Positions 1 through 5,850 of a stretch of 5,860 nucleotides of DNA are shown in pieces. A model generated the notes under the pieces. It saw only the letters and a list, made by a program, of their open reading frames with translations, did no database searches and was not told where the DNA came from. Source of the DNA: Lachnospiraceae bacterium (GTDB lineage: Bacteria; Bacillota; Clostridia; Lachnospirales; Lachnospiraceae). The first letter of the stretch is position 1. Each line of letters opens with the position of its first letter. Position numbers and translations under genes: made by a program. The stretch covers positions 1 through 5,860 of the forward strand of contig CAAEEI010000101.1 in NCBI GenBank assembly GCA_900754855.1. Direction: 5' to 3'.

Positions 1-927
1 TGTCTGTCGGGTTTGTTTTTCCGGTTCGGTCTGGGCAGAAGAATGAAACTGCTGATCCAGTGATCGAATATCAGAAAGGTTGCGAACGCCATTTTTTTTC
101 CAGTCTGCAAGAATGCGGTTGGCATAAGGAAAACTGGCTTGATGAGTGGCCAGAAGAGTGCGGTTGCAGGCCTCGATAATAATATCGGTATCAAAACCGA
201 GCGTGTTCCATTTTCGAATATAGTCAAGTTCTGCCGGGCCCGGATTGCGGCTGACTATCCCAAAAGCCTTCATGACCGGAAAGACATTCTGCGTATACTG
301 GCTGGATTCTGCCCGCGCTTTTTTTACGGTGTCGATTTTCTGCTGAAACCAGCTGATGGCCACGGTCTCCATATAGCGGACGCTCTTTTTCCCCCGGGTG
401 ATGCAGTATTCGATCAGATATTCCAGTAGTTCGGAAGAAAAGCCCAGAGAATCACTGATGTAACAAAAACTGTTCAGTTCTGAGGAGGAGAGAGGACGGC
501 CAAGATAGGTTTCCGCCATGTAAATGGTCTGTTCCAGATCAGTACCGCTGATGGCCTTTTCCATATCCTTTATACTGCGGCTGTTTTTTTCCGGAACGGC
601 AGGGATACCTTCGCCGGCCATCATCGTTGCCCCGCCTTGTTCGCCGGCGCCGGTAGAAACCGCAGCGTCTGCTTCTGCATCGCCATAGGAAAGAAGGCCG
701 ACTTTCTTCCAGTAATTCAATGCCCGGAGAATATCCTTTCTGGTCAGTTCCAGAGTATCGGCGAGCTGGTCGATATGTACGGGAACATTGCTGCTGGTCA
801 GCCGGAGAATCAGAAGATAAATTTTCACGTATTCTCCATCTGCTTTTAACATATATTTATCAATAAATTCATTGGGAAGGATTGTGGCAGTATTGTGCAT
901 AGCATTGTTTAATGTGATTTTATCCAT
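1..927 (-). CDS. DnaD/DnaB-family primosome protein (DnaD domain protein), 3'-truncated by window edge
   Basis: The leftward reading frame is open from an ATG at 927 to the window edge, giving 309 residues with no stop; the C-terminus lies outside. A GAGGGAG ribosome binding site (complement of 933-939) sits about 5 nt upstream of the ATG. Residues 17-81 resemble the N-terminal winged-helix (DDBH1) domain. A Gly/Ala-rich linker follows (about 82-112). Two tandem DnaB_2/DDBH2-type helical domains come next, each ending in the family's YxxxIxxxW motif: Y185..V189..W193 and Y268..I272..W276. In Bacillus, DnaD and DnaB work with DnaI to load the replicative helicase at oriC and restart sites. One winged helix plus two DDBH2 copies is closer to the DnaB layout than to DnaD. 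In clostridia such genes are often followed by a DnaC/DnaI-type ATPase, which would lie left of this window (inference). The family assignment is strong; the exact orthology is not settled. Confidence 0.92.
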   Translation of the reverse strand, partial: MDKITLNNAMHNTATILPNEFIDKYMLKADGEYVKIYLLILRLTSSNVPVHIDQLADTLELTRKDILRALNYWKKVGLLSYGDAEADAAVSTGAGEQGGATMMAGEGIPAVPEKNSRSIKDMEKAISGTDLEQTIYMAETYLGRPLSSSELNSFCYISDSLGFSSELLEYLIEYCITRGKKSVRYMETVAISWFQQKIDTVKKARAESSQYTQNVFPVMKAFGIVSRNPGPAELDYIRKWNTLGFDTDIIIEACNRTLLATHQASFPYANRILADWKKNGVRNLSDIRSLDQQFHSSAQTEPEKQTRQT

Positions 928-948
928 AGTAACTCCCTCGTGTTCTTT

Positions 949-977
949 ATAGTAGTCCTTAGCCTGTGGTCTACTAT
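949..977. repeat. Inverted repeat in the 5' leader of the DnaD-family gene (possible operator or hairpin)
   Basis: ATAGTAG (949-955) and CTACTAT (971-977) are perfect 7-bp inverted arms separated by 15 bp. The element lies between the proposed promoter and the start codon of the DnaD-family gene and overlaps two bases of the proposed -10 box. It could be a dimeric repressor site or an mRNA leader hairpin. No regulator can be named from the sequence. Confidence 0.5.
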
Positions 978-984
978 CATAGCA
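976..984 (-). promoter_or_regulatory. Candidate extended -10 promoter of the DnaD-family gene
   Basis: Read leftward, the strand shows TGC followed by TATGAT (complement of 984-976), an extended -10 element with one mismatch to TATAAT. The hexamer 17 bp upstream (TGTATT) is a poor -35, so the call rests on the extended -10. Transcription would start about 40 nt before the ATG at 927. A DnaA box at 1020-1028 lies just upstream of where the -35 region would be. Confidence 0.35.
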
Positions 985-1088
985 TAATCGAAGAAAAAAA
1001 TACAGGTGTTCCGGGAGTTTTATGCACAGGAGCAGGAGATGGTGGACAAACTTGTGGATAAACTCTGAATACAGGAGTTTGAAAAGAA

Positions 1089-1118
1089 TGTGGATAATGT
1101 GGATAACTTTGTGGATAA
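1089..1118 (-). repeat. Tandem array of three DnaA boxes
   Basis: Three exact TGTGGATAA copies sit in 30 bp. The first two (1089-1097, 1098-1106) abut directly, and the third (1110-1118) follows a 3-bp CTT spacer. All have the same orientation, which would suit cooperative head-to-tail DnaA binding. Confidence 0.85.
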
Positions 1119-1165
1119 ATTGGGGCTTGACCAGTATTTAGGGGTATTATCCCCGGGTAAACGGT

Positions 1166-1184
1166 CTATATCGGCAAGATATAG
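1166..1184. repeat. Inverted repeat within the DnaA-box region
   Basis: CTATATC (1166-1172) and GATATAG (1178-1184) are perfect 7-bp arms around a GGCAA loop. No T-run follows on either strand, so it does not look like a terminator. It lies in the box-poor middle of the cluster (1119-1206) and could be a protein-binding site or a cruciform-prone element; nothing more can be said. Confidence 0.45.
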
Positions 1185-1270
1185 GGGGAGAAGAGGAAAA
1201 AGAAGCTGTGGACAACATGGGTATAACGTGGGGATTTGTCAAAGGGAATCGAAAAAAGTAGAAAATTTGT

Positions 1271-1288
1271 TGTGGATAATGTGGATAA
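1271..1288 (-). repeat. Tandem pair of DnaA boxes
   Basis: Two exact TGTGGATAA copies abut (1271-1279, 1280-1288) in the same orientation as the 1089-1118 array. They end two bases before the 13-bp inverted repeat that starts at 1291. Confidence 0.85.
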
Positions 1289-1290
1289 CT

Positions 1291-1374
1291 AAAGCTGCTA
1301 TTCCTGCATCTATGCCGTTTTGCCGTGTAAAAACAAACGTGTGGATCAAAGAATAGCAGCTTTTTCTTTTTTTC
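1291..1374 (+). terminator. Terminator-like long-loop hairpin with T-rich tail, pointing rightward
   Basis: AAAGCTGCTATTC (1291-1303) and GAATAGCAGCTTT (1351-1363) are perfect 13-bp inverted arms enclosing a 47-nt loop. A T-rich run (1361-1373, one C interruption) follows directly on the + strand, as in an intrinsic terminator. Read leftward, the direction of murC and the DnaD-family gene, the hairpin is followed by AGTTATCC and has no U-tract, so it should not terminate murC. No rightward gene is evident upstream. It may end a small rightward RNA or block antisense transcription into murC. The large loop makes the terminator call uncertain; the inverted repeat itself is certain. Confidence 0.45.
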
Positions 1375-1415
1375 TTCTGTTTTCGTAGCGGGAATAACGA
1401 AAGGAAACAGAAGAA
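1372..1415. repeat. Bulged inverted repeat just downstream of murC
   Basis: TTCTTCTGTTT (1372-1382) pairs with AAACAGAAGAA (1405-1415). The stem continues as TCGT/ACGA (1383-1386/1397-1400) after a 4-nt AAGG bulge, with a 10-nt loop. It begins 5 nt past the murC stop codon in the murC transcript. It is followed there by an A-rich rather than U-rich stretch, so it is not a canonical intrinsic terminator. It could stabilise the murC mRNA 3' end. Confidence 0.45.
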
Positions 1416-1420
1416 CGAGA

Positions 1421-2809
1421 TTATTTTTTTGCGGAGGCCAGAAGTTCTTCTCCGATATTCACGACATTTCCGGCGCCCATGGTAATCAGAAGGTCATGCC
1501 CGCTGATGTTGGACAAAAGAAAATCTTCGATTTCGGCAAAGGTCGGAAAATAATGAACGTCCGTGCCGGCCTGCTGAAGAAGACGGAAAATATCCTGGGA
1601 AGAAACCAGCCCGGTGTCCGGTTCCCGTGCCGCAAAAATGTCGGCCAGTACGACATGATCGGCTTTGGATAAAACTTCGGCAAACTGTGGAAGGAAAGCC
1701 TTGGTTCTTGTGTAGGTATGTGGCTGGAAAACCACCCAGAGCTCATCGTGAGGATATTCTCTTGCCGCCTCAAGGGTAGCCAGAATCTCTGTTGGGTGAT
1801 GAGCATAATCATCGATGACGATGACTTCGCCGATTTTTCCCTTGTATTCAAATCTCCGGTGGGTACCGGTAAAAGAAAGCAGACCGATAAGAATCTGTTC
1901 AAGAGGAAGACCGATGGCCCTTGCACAGGCAATCGCCGAAAGGGAATTCATGATATTGTGGCTTCCTTTGACTTTAAGATGAACCTGTCCCACCTTTTCG
2001 CCGTCGATGACAAGGGTATAGGAACCGTTGCCTTCATGATCGTAGGAAATATCGGCAGCCGTATAGTCGTTGTCTGCGCCCAGGCCGAAGGTTATGGATT
2101 TTTGTGACAGACCGGACAGAATATCCGCCGTATGCGGCATGTCTCCGTTGATGATGATCAGGCCGTCCTCTGCGGTCTGAGAAGCAAAAAGATGGAAGGA
2201 ATGTTTAATATCTTCAATATCTTTAAAGAAATCCATATGATCTTCTTCTACATTTAAAATGATCGAATAAAGAGGGTGAAACTCCAGAAAACTGTTGGTG
2301 TATTCACAGGCTTCCGTCAGGAATACATCTGACTGCCCCACACGGATGTTGCCGCCGATACGGTCAAGCATTCCGCCGACGCTGACGGTGGGATCCATCT
2401 GTCCCTGCAAAAGAATGTGGGTCATCATGGATGTGGTGGTGGTCTTTCCGTGGGTGCCGGCAACGGCAATGGAACGGGCATAGTTATCCATGATCTGTCC
2501 CAGTAAAGCGGCCCGGGTCATCATAGGGATGCCTTTTTGACGTGCGGCAGAAAATTCCGGATTCGTATCGTGGATGGCGGCAGTATACACAACGAGATCA
2601 AGATCGTCGGTGATATTTTCCGCACGCTGTCCGATGGCGATTTTTGCGCCAATGCTCTCAAGATGATCGGTGATGTCCGACGCCTGCATATCCGAGCCGG
2701 AAACGGTAAATTTTCTATCCAGAAGGACTTCGGCGAGCCCGCTCATACTGATGCCGCCGATACCAATAAAATGAATATGAATCGGTTGTTGAAAATTAAT
2801 GTTGTACAT
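1421..2809 (-). CDS. murC: UDP-N-acetylmuramate--L-alanine ligase MurC
   Basis: This cytoplasmic enzyme adds L-alanine to UDP-MurNAc using ATP, the first amino-acid step of the peptidoglycan stem peptide. The protein has 462 residues, normal for MurC. The N-terminal Rossmann domain has the HFIGIGGISMSGLA motif (13-26). The central ATPase domain has the GTHGKTTTT P-loop (118-126), EACEY (166-170), NVEEDHMD (185-192) and GSHNIMNS (281-288). The C-terminal domain begins near GTHRRFE (314-320) and DDYAHHPTEI (332-341), both MurC signatures. The ATG at 2809 has an AGGGG ribosome binding site 7 nt upstream (complement of 2817-2821). A good promoter precedes it. No U-tracted terminator is seen after the stop at 1421, so read-through into the DnaD-family gene is possible. 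In several clostridia murC lies near spoVG, as here (established synteny recalled, not checked). Confidence 0.98.
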   Translation of the reverse strand: MYNINFQQPIHIHFIGIGGISMSGLAEVLLDRKFTVSGSDMQASDITDHLESIGAKIAIGQRAENITDDLDLVVYTAAIHDTNPEFSAARQKGIPMMTRAALLGQIMDNYARSIAVAGTHGKTTTTSMMTHILLQGQMDPTVSVGGMLDRIGGNIRVGQSDVFLTEACEYTNSFLEFHPLYSIILNVEEDHMDFFKDIEDIKHSFHLFASQTAEDGLIIINGDMPHTADILSGLSQKSITFGLGADNDYTAADISYDHEGNGSYTLVIDGEKVGQVHLKVKGSHNIMNSLSAIACARAIGLPLEQILIGLLSFTGTHRRFEYKGKIGEVIVIDDYAHHPTEILATLEAAREYPHDELWVVFQPHTYTRTKAFLPQFAEVLSKADHVVLADIFAAREPDTGLVSSQDIFRLLQQAGTDVHYFPTFAEIEDFLLSNISGHDLLITMGAGNVVNIGEELLASAKK

Positions 2810-2858
2810 TTGTTTACCCCTGTTTCTCTTTCCTTACTGTACATGATGATTACACTAC

Positions 2859-2887
2859 ATTATAACGCAGTGAAAAATTAGATTCAA
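2859..2887 (-). promoter_or_regulatory. murC promoter, sigma-A type
   Basis: Leftward, TTGAAT (complement of 2887-2882) and a perfect TATAAT (complement of 2864-2859) are separated by exactly 17 bp. The predicted start gives a leader of about 43 nt before the murC ATG. A TTGACA also occurs 7 bp further upstream (complement of 2894-2889), but its 24-bp spacing to the same -10 is too long. Confidence 0.7.
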
Positions 2888-2995
2888 GTGTCAAGTTTTT
2901 TTGGGATTGTCGGAAAATGATGTGGAAATTTACGAAGAAAAAAGGAAAAAAGAAGAAAAATGACGAAAAATATAATGCAAAATAGATAAAAAAAT

Positions 2996-3016
2996 AAAAA
3001 ATAAGCATTATTTTTT
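2996..3016. repeat. AT-only inverted repeat in the divergent promoter region
   Basis: AAAAAATAA (2996-3004) and TTATTTTTT (3008-3016) are perfect 9-bp arms around GCA. They end a strongly A-rich, purine-biased stretch running from about 2930. The element lies upstream of the glgC promoter and may act as an UP-element-like or curved DNA segment. It is also what AT-rich composition can produce by chance. Confidence 0.35.
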
Positions 3017-3028
3017 GTGCTAAAATAC

Positions 3029-3057
3029 TTTTAATTTATAAGGTGGAGTGCTATAAT
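3029..3057 (+). promoter_or_regulatory. glgC-glgD-spoVG operon promoter (extended -10)
   Basis: TGC followed by TATAAT (3049-3057) is a perfect extended -10. The hexamer 17 bp upstream (TTTTAA, 3029-3034) is a weak -35, which extended -10 promoters tolerate. Transcription would start near 3064, leaving a leader of about 25 nt. A second extended -10-like sequence, TGC plus TAAAAT (3018-3026), lies 31 bp upstream and could be an alternative start. Confidence 0.6.
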
Positions 3058-3088
3058 AGGCATATACGTGACAAAGGGGTGATTCTTT

Positions 3089-4351
3089 ATGATAAAGAAA
3101 GAAATGATAGCTATGTTACTGGCCGGCGGACAGGGCAGCCGTCTCGGTGTTTTGACATCTAAATTAGCCAAACCGGCAGTTGCATTCGGCGGAAAATATA
3201 AAATTATCGATTTCCCGTTGAGTAATTGCATCAACTCCGGTATTGATACGGTAGGTGTGCTGACCCAGTATCAGCCGCTTAGACTGAATCAGCATATCGG
3301 CATTGGTATTCCGTGGGATCTCGACCGGAATATCGGCGGAGTAACGATTCTTCCACCATATGAGAAGAGCGAAAATACAGACTGGTATACAGGTACGGCC
3401 AACGCCATTTATCAGAACATGGAATTTATGGAATATTACCATCCGGAATATGTCATTATTCTCGGCGGCGACCATATTTATAAGATGGATTACGAGCTGA
3501 TGCTGGAGTTCCATAAAAAGAATGACGCCAAGATTACGCTGGCAACCTATGAAGTTCCGTGGGAAGACGCCAGTCGTTTTGGTCTGGTCATAACCGATGA
3601 AAATAATCAGGTGGTTGAATTTGAAGAAAAGCCGGCGGAGCCAAGAAGTAATAAGGCTTCCATGGGGATTTATATTTTCAACTGGGACGTGCTCAAAGAG
3701 TCTTTGGAAGTATTAAAAGACCAGTCCGGCTGTGACTTTGGTATGCATGTTATCCCTTATTGTCATGAAAGAGGCGATAAGATCATGGCATATAATTACC
3801 AGGGATACTGGAAAGACGTAGGAACGCTTTCCGCATACTGGGAAGCCAATATGGAACTGATTGACATTATACCGGAATTTAATCTTTATGAAGAATTCTG
3901 GCGGATCTATACCAAGAATACAATATTACCGCCGCAATATTTTGCGGACACCGCAAAAGTGACCGGCTGTATTGTCGGAGAAGGAACGGAGATTTACGGA
4001 GAAGTTTATAACTCGGTCATCGGAGCCGGCGTTGTCGTGGAAGAAGGCGCAGTGATCACGGACTCCATCGTGATGAACGGTACGGTGGTGAAAGCCGGTG
4101 CAAAGATTGAAAAAGCGATTATTGCGGAAAATTCAGAAATCGGCGAAAACACGCAGTTGGGTGCATTTGAAGAAGAGCCAAATAAATTTAAACCGAACAT
4201 TTATAATGGCGGTCTGGTGACGATCGGAGAAGGTTCTGTGATCCCGGCAAACGTCACGATCGGAAAAAATGTGGCCATAGTGGGACAGACCACTCCGGAA
4301 GATTATCCGGAAGGCATTCTGGCAAGCGGCGAATCCATTATCAGACAGTAG
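3089..4351 (+). CDS. glgC: Glucose-1-phosphate adenylyltransferase catalytic subunit GlgC
   Basis: GlgC (ADP-glucose pyrophosphorylase) makes ADP-glucose and PPi from ATP and glucose-1-phosphate, the committed step of bacterial glycogen synthesis. The 420 residues start with a nucleotidyltransferase fold: LLAGGQGSRLG (10-20), AKPAVAFGGKY (27-37), IIDFPLSN (39-46), WYTGTANAIYQN (99-110), GGDHIYKMDY (126-135), FEEKP (178-182), SMGIYIF (191-197) and GYWKDVGT (239-246). Catalytic positions are intact: R18, K28, D128, K181 and D243. From about 290 the hexapeptide-like repeats of the left-handed beta-helix begin, a domain that carries allosteric and oligomer contacts in this family. The ATG at 3089 has an AGGGGTGA ribosome binding site 6 nt upstream. 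It is the first gene of an operon, 16 bp before glgD. Firmicute GlgC usually forms a heterotetramer with GlgD. Confidence 0.97.
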   Translation: MIKKEMIAMLLAGGQGSRLGVLTSKLAKPAVAFGGKYKIIDFPLSNCINSGIDTVGVLTQYQPLRLNQHIGIGIPWDLDRNIGGVTILPPYEKSENTDWYTGTANAIYQNMEFMEYYHPEYVIILGGDHIYKMDYELMLEFHKKNDAKITLATYEVPWEDASRFGLVITDENNQVVEFEEKPAEPRSNKASMGIYIFNWDVLKESLEVLKDQSGCDFGMHVIPYCHERGDKIMAYNYQGYWKDVGTLSAYWEANMELIDIIPEFNLYEEFWRIYTKNTILPPQYFADTAKVTGCIVGEGTEIYGEVYNSVIGAGVVVEEGAVITDSIVMNGTVVKAGAKIEKAIIAENSEIGENTQLGAFEEEPNKFKPNIYNGGLVTIGEGSVIPANVTIGKNVAIVGQTTPEDYPEGILASGESIIRQ

Positions 4352-4367
4352 AGGGCAGGTGACATAG

Positions 4368-5492
4368 ATGAAGGCAATAGGTATTATTTTAGCAGGTGGT
4401 AATAATAAAAGAATTGGCAAGTTATCCGATAAAAGAGCCATTGCGGCGCTGCCAATCGCAGGAAGCTATCGCGCGATTGATTTCGCACTGAGCAACATGA
4501 CCAATTCAAGAGTATCCAAAGTGGCGGTATTCCCACAGTTTAATGCCCGTTCCCTCAATGAACACTTGAGTTCAAGTAAATGGTGGGATTTCGGCAGAAA
4601 ACAGGGAGGGCTCTATGTCTTTACCCCTACGGTAACCAAAGAGAATAATTTCTGGTATCAGGGCACGGCAGATGCGCTGTATCAGAATATTGATTATTTA
4701 AAGAAAAGCCATGAACCATACGTGATCATCGCTGCCGGCGACGGTGTGTACAAGCTGGATTACGGTAAGGTTCTGGAAAAACATATTGAAAAAAATGCAG
4801 ACATTACCGTGGTCTACACAACCATGTCCGATACCGATGATGATCTGACCAGATTTGGTATTCTCAAATTGGACGAAAACGAAAGAATCGTGGATTTTGA
4901 AGAAAAACCATTGGTGGCTCAATCCAACAATGTTTCCATCGGTGTTTATGTCATCCGCCGGCGTCATCTCATTGAGATTCTGGAACGCTGTGCCAAAGAA
5001 GATCGTCATGATTTTGTTCAGGATGTCCTTGTCCGCTATAAGAGCGTGCGCAAAATATACGGCTATAAACTGGATACATACTGGAGAAATGTGGCGACAG
5101 TAGATTCTTATTATAAGACCAACATGGATTTTCTGAAAAAGGACGTCCGGGATTATTTCTTCAAAGAATACCCAGACGTGTATTCCAAGGTAGACGACCT
5201 GCCGCCGGCAAAATATAATCCGGGCTCTGATGTGAAAAACAGTATTATTTCCTCAGGCTGTATCATCAATGGTAAAGTAGAAAATTCCGTTTTATTTAAA
5301 GATGTTTACATTGGAAATAACTGTACCATCAAAAATTCCATTATCCTGAATGATGTGTATATCGGGGATGATTCTTATATTGAAAACTGTATCGTGGAAA
5401 GCAGAGATACCCTGCGTCCGGGTACCAATTATGTAGGCACAGATGATGAAATTAAAATAGTAGTAGAGAAGAATGTGAGATATATTCTCTGA
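4368..5492 (+). CDS. glgD: GlgD, regulatory subunit of ADP-glucose pyrophosphorylase
   Basis: This is a 374-residue paralogue of GlgC with the same nucleotidyltransferase plus beta-helix layout. Retained segments are LAGGNNKRIG (8-17), YRAIDFALSN (34-43), WYQGTADALYQN (96-107), AGDGVYKLDY (123-132) and FEEKP (177-181). Several active-site positions are altered compared with the neighbouring GlgC: the loop Gly (G16) is N13, the catalytic Lys (K28) is I25, and the second metal-binding Asp (D243) is N241 in TYWRNVAT (237-244). These losses match known GlgD proteins, which are inactive or nearly so alone and modulate GlgC in a mixed tetramer. The beta-helix region from about 288 has the repeats SIISSGCIINGKVENSVLF and similar. 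An AGGTGA ribosome binding site (4357-4362) lies 5 nt before the ATG. It lies 16 bp after glgC and 24 bp before spoVG, suggesting one transcript. Confidence 0.95.
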   Translation: MKAIGIILAGGNNKRIGKLSDKRAIAALPIAGSYRAIDFALSNMTNSRVSKVAVFPQFNARSLNEHLSSSKWWDFGRKQGGLYVFTPTVTKENNFWYQGTADALYQNIDYLKKSHEPYVIIAAGDGVYKLDYGKVLEKHIEKNADITVVYTTMSDTDDDLTRFGILKLDENERIVDFEEKPLVAQSNNVSIGVYVIRRRHLIEILERCAKEDRHDFVQDVLVRYKSVRKIYGYKLDTYWRNVATVDSYYKTNMDFLKKDVRDYFFKEYPDVYSKVDDLPPAKYNPGSDVKNSIISSGCIINGKVENSVLFKDVYIGNNCTIKNSIILNDVYIGDDSYIENCIVESRDTLRPGTNYVGTDDEIKIVVEKNVRYIL

Positions 5493-5516
5493 CATTCTCT
5501 GGGAGGATTTATATTT

Positions 5517-5804
5517 ATGCAGATTACTGATATACGCATCCGCAGAATAGCAAAAGAGGGGAAAATGAAAGCAGTTGTCTCCATAACCTTTGACAATGCC
5601 TTTGTTGTTCACGACATCAAGATTATCGAAGGGGAAAAGGGTCTGTTCATTGCCATGCCAAGCCGTAAGGCCGCAGATGGAGAATATCGGGATATTGCCC
5701 ATCCGATCAATTCGGAAACCCGGGACATCGTGCAAAACGCAGTTCTTCAAAAATATGAGGAACTGCTGGAAGAAGTCGAAGAGGCAGAAAAAGAAGTGGT
5801 TTAA
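5517..5804 (+). CDS. spoVG: Septation/sporulation regulator SpoVG
   Basis: The 95-residue protein covers the full SpoVG family length (97 in B. subtilis). It shows the conserved segments MQITDIRIRRI (1-11), EGKMKAVVSITFDNAFVVHD (14-33), GLFIAMPSRK (42-51) and YRDIAHPIN (57-65). A Glu-rich tail (82-93) ends it. SpoVG proteins are small cytoplasmic nucleic-acid-binding regulators that affect septation, sporulation, capsule or virulence genes depending on species. The ATG at 5517 has a GGGAGG ribosome binding site (5501-5506) with a rather long 10-nt spacing. It follows glgD by 24 bp with no terminator or clear promoter between. It is therefore probably transcribed with the glycogen genes, unlike the sigma-H promoter arrangement of B. 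subtilis. The operon ends at the terminator right after it. Confidence 0.96.
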   Translation: MQITDIRIRRIAKEGKMKAVVSITFDNAFVVHDIKIIEGEKGLFIAMPSRKAADGEYRDIAHPINSETRDIVQNAVLQKYEELLEEVEEAEKEVV

Positions 5805-5809
5805 TCGTT

Positions 5810-5850
5810 ACAGGACGGTATGATATAATGTCAGACCGTCCTGTTTTTTT
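5810..5850 (+). terminator. Intrinsic terminator of the glgC-glgD-spoVG operon
   Basis: ACAGGACGGT (5810-5819) and ACCGTCCTGT (5835-5844) form a perfect 10-bp GC-rich stem. TGA/TCA pairing within the loop may extend it past one mismatch. A seven-T run (5844-5850) follows directly. It starts 5 nt after the spoVG stop codon and is a textbook Rho-independent terminator. Confidence 0.93.

Larger units (their letters stand above)
1020..1348. promoter_or_regulatory. Cluster of DnaA boxes (TTATNCACA)
   Basis: Seven exact matches to the bacterial DnaA-box consensus TTATNCACA lie in this gap. One is on the + strand (TTATGCACA, 1020-1028). Six are TTATCCACA on the - strand, seen as TGTGGATAA at 1053-1061, 1089-1097, 1098-1106, 1110-1118, 1271-1279 and 1280-1288. 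One-mismatch copies are TGTGGACAA at 1207-1215 and TGTGGATCA at 1340-1348. With equal base frequencies an exact match is expected about once per 33 kb on both strands, so this density is not chance. DnaA boxes are bound by the initiator DnaA. Clusters occur at oriC and at dispersed sites that titrate DnaA or regulate nearby genes. Placement upstream of a primosome gene fits either role. What is seen is the motif cluster; its function is inference. Confidence 0.85.

Noticed and set aside
139..849. Rightward open frames at 139-429 and 637-849
   Set aside because: They are antisense to the DnaD-family gene, which has two intact YxxxIxxxW motifs; they have no convincing ribosome binding site and no recognisable content.
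1088..1141. 17-codon frame from ATG at 1088 rich in Trp (MWIMWITLWINWGLTSI), resembling a Trp leader peptide
   Set aside because: The Trp codons come from the TGTGGATAA repeats read in one frame, and no trp gene lies downstream on this strand, so an attenuator makes no sense here.
1127..1150. TTGACC and TATTAT as a rightward promoter that could drive a small RNA
   Set aside because: The spacing is only 12 bp, too short for sigma-A.
1090..1356. Rightward 88-codon open frame with GTG start across the DnaA boxes
   Set aside because: Its composition (repeated Trp/Asp/Asn from the box repeats, Arg/Lys-rich middle) looks like a by-product of the TGTGGATAA repeats. The AGGAG upstream is 12 nt away, it resembles no family known to me, and it ends inside the terminator-like arm.
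1486..2881. Several open frames overlapping murC on both strands
   Set aside because: MurC motifs are continuous over the full length in one frame, so the others are shadows.
5483..5500. Short direct repeat ATTCTCTG in the glgD-spoVG junction
   Set aside because: Only 8 bp and two copies, partly coding; no reason to treat it as functional.
5820..5834. TATAAT inside the loop of the spoVG terminator (5824-5829) as a promoter for a gene to the right
   Set aside because: No acceptable -35 lies 16-18 bp upstream and it sits within the terminator loop; a loop of AT-rich bases gives this by chance.
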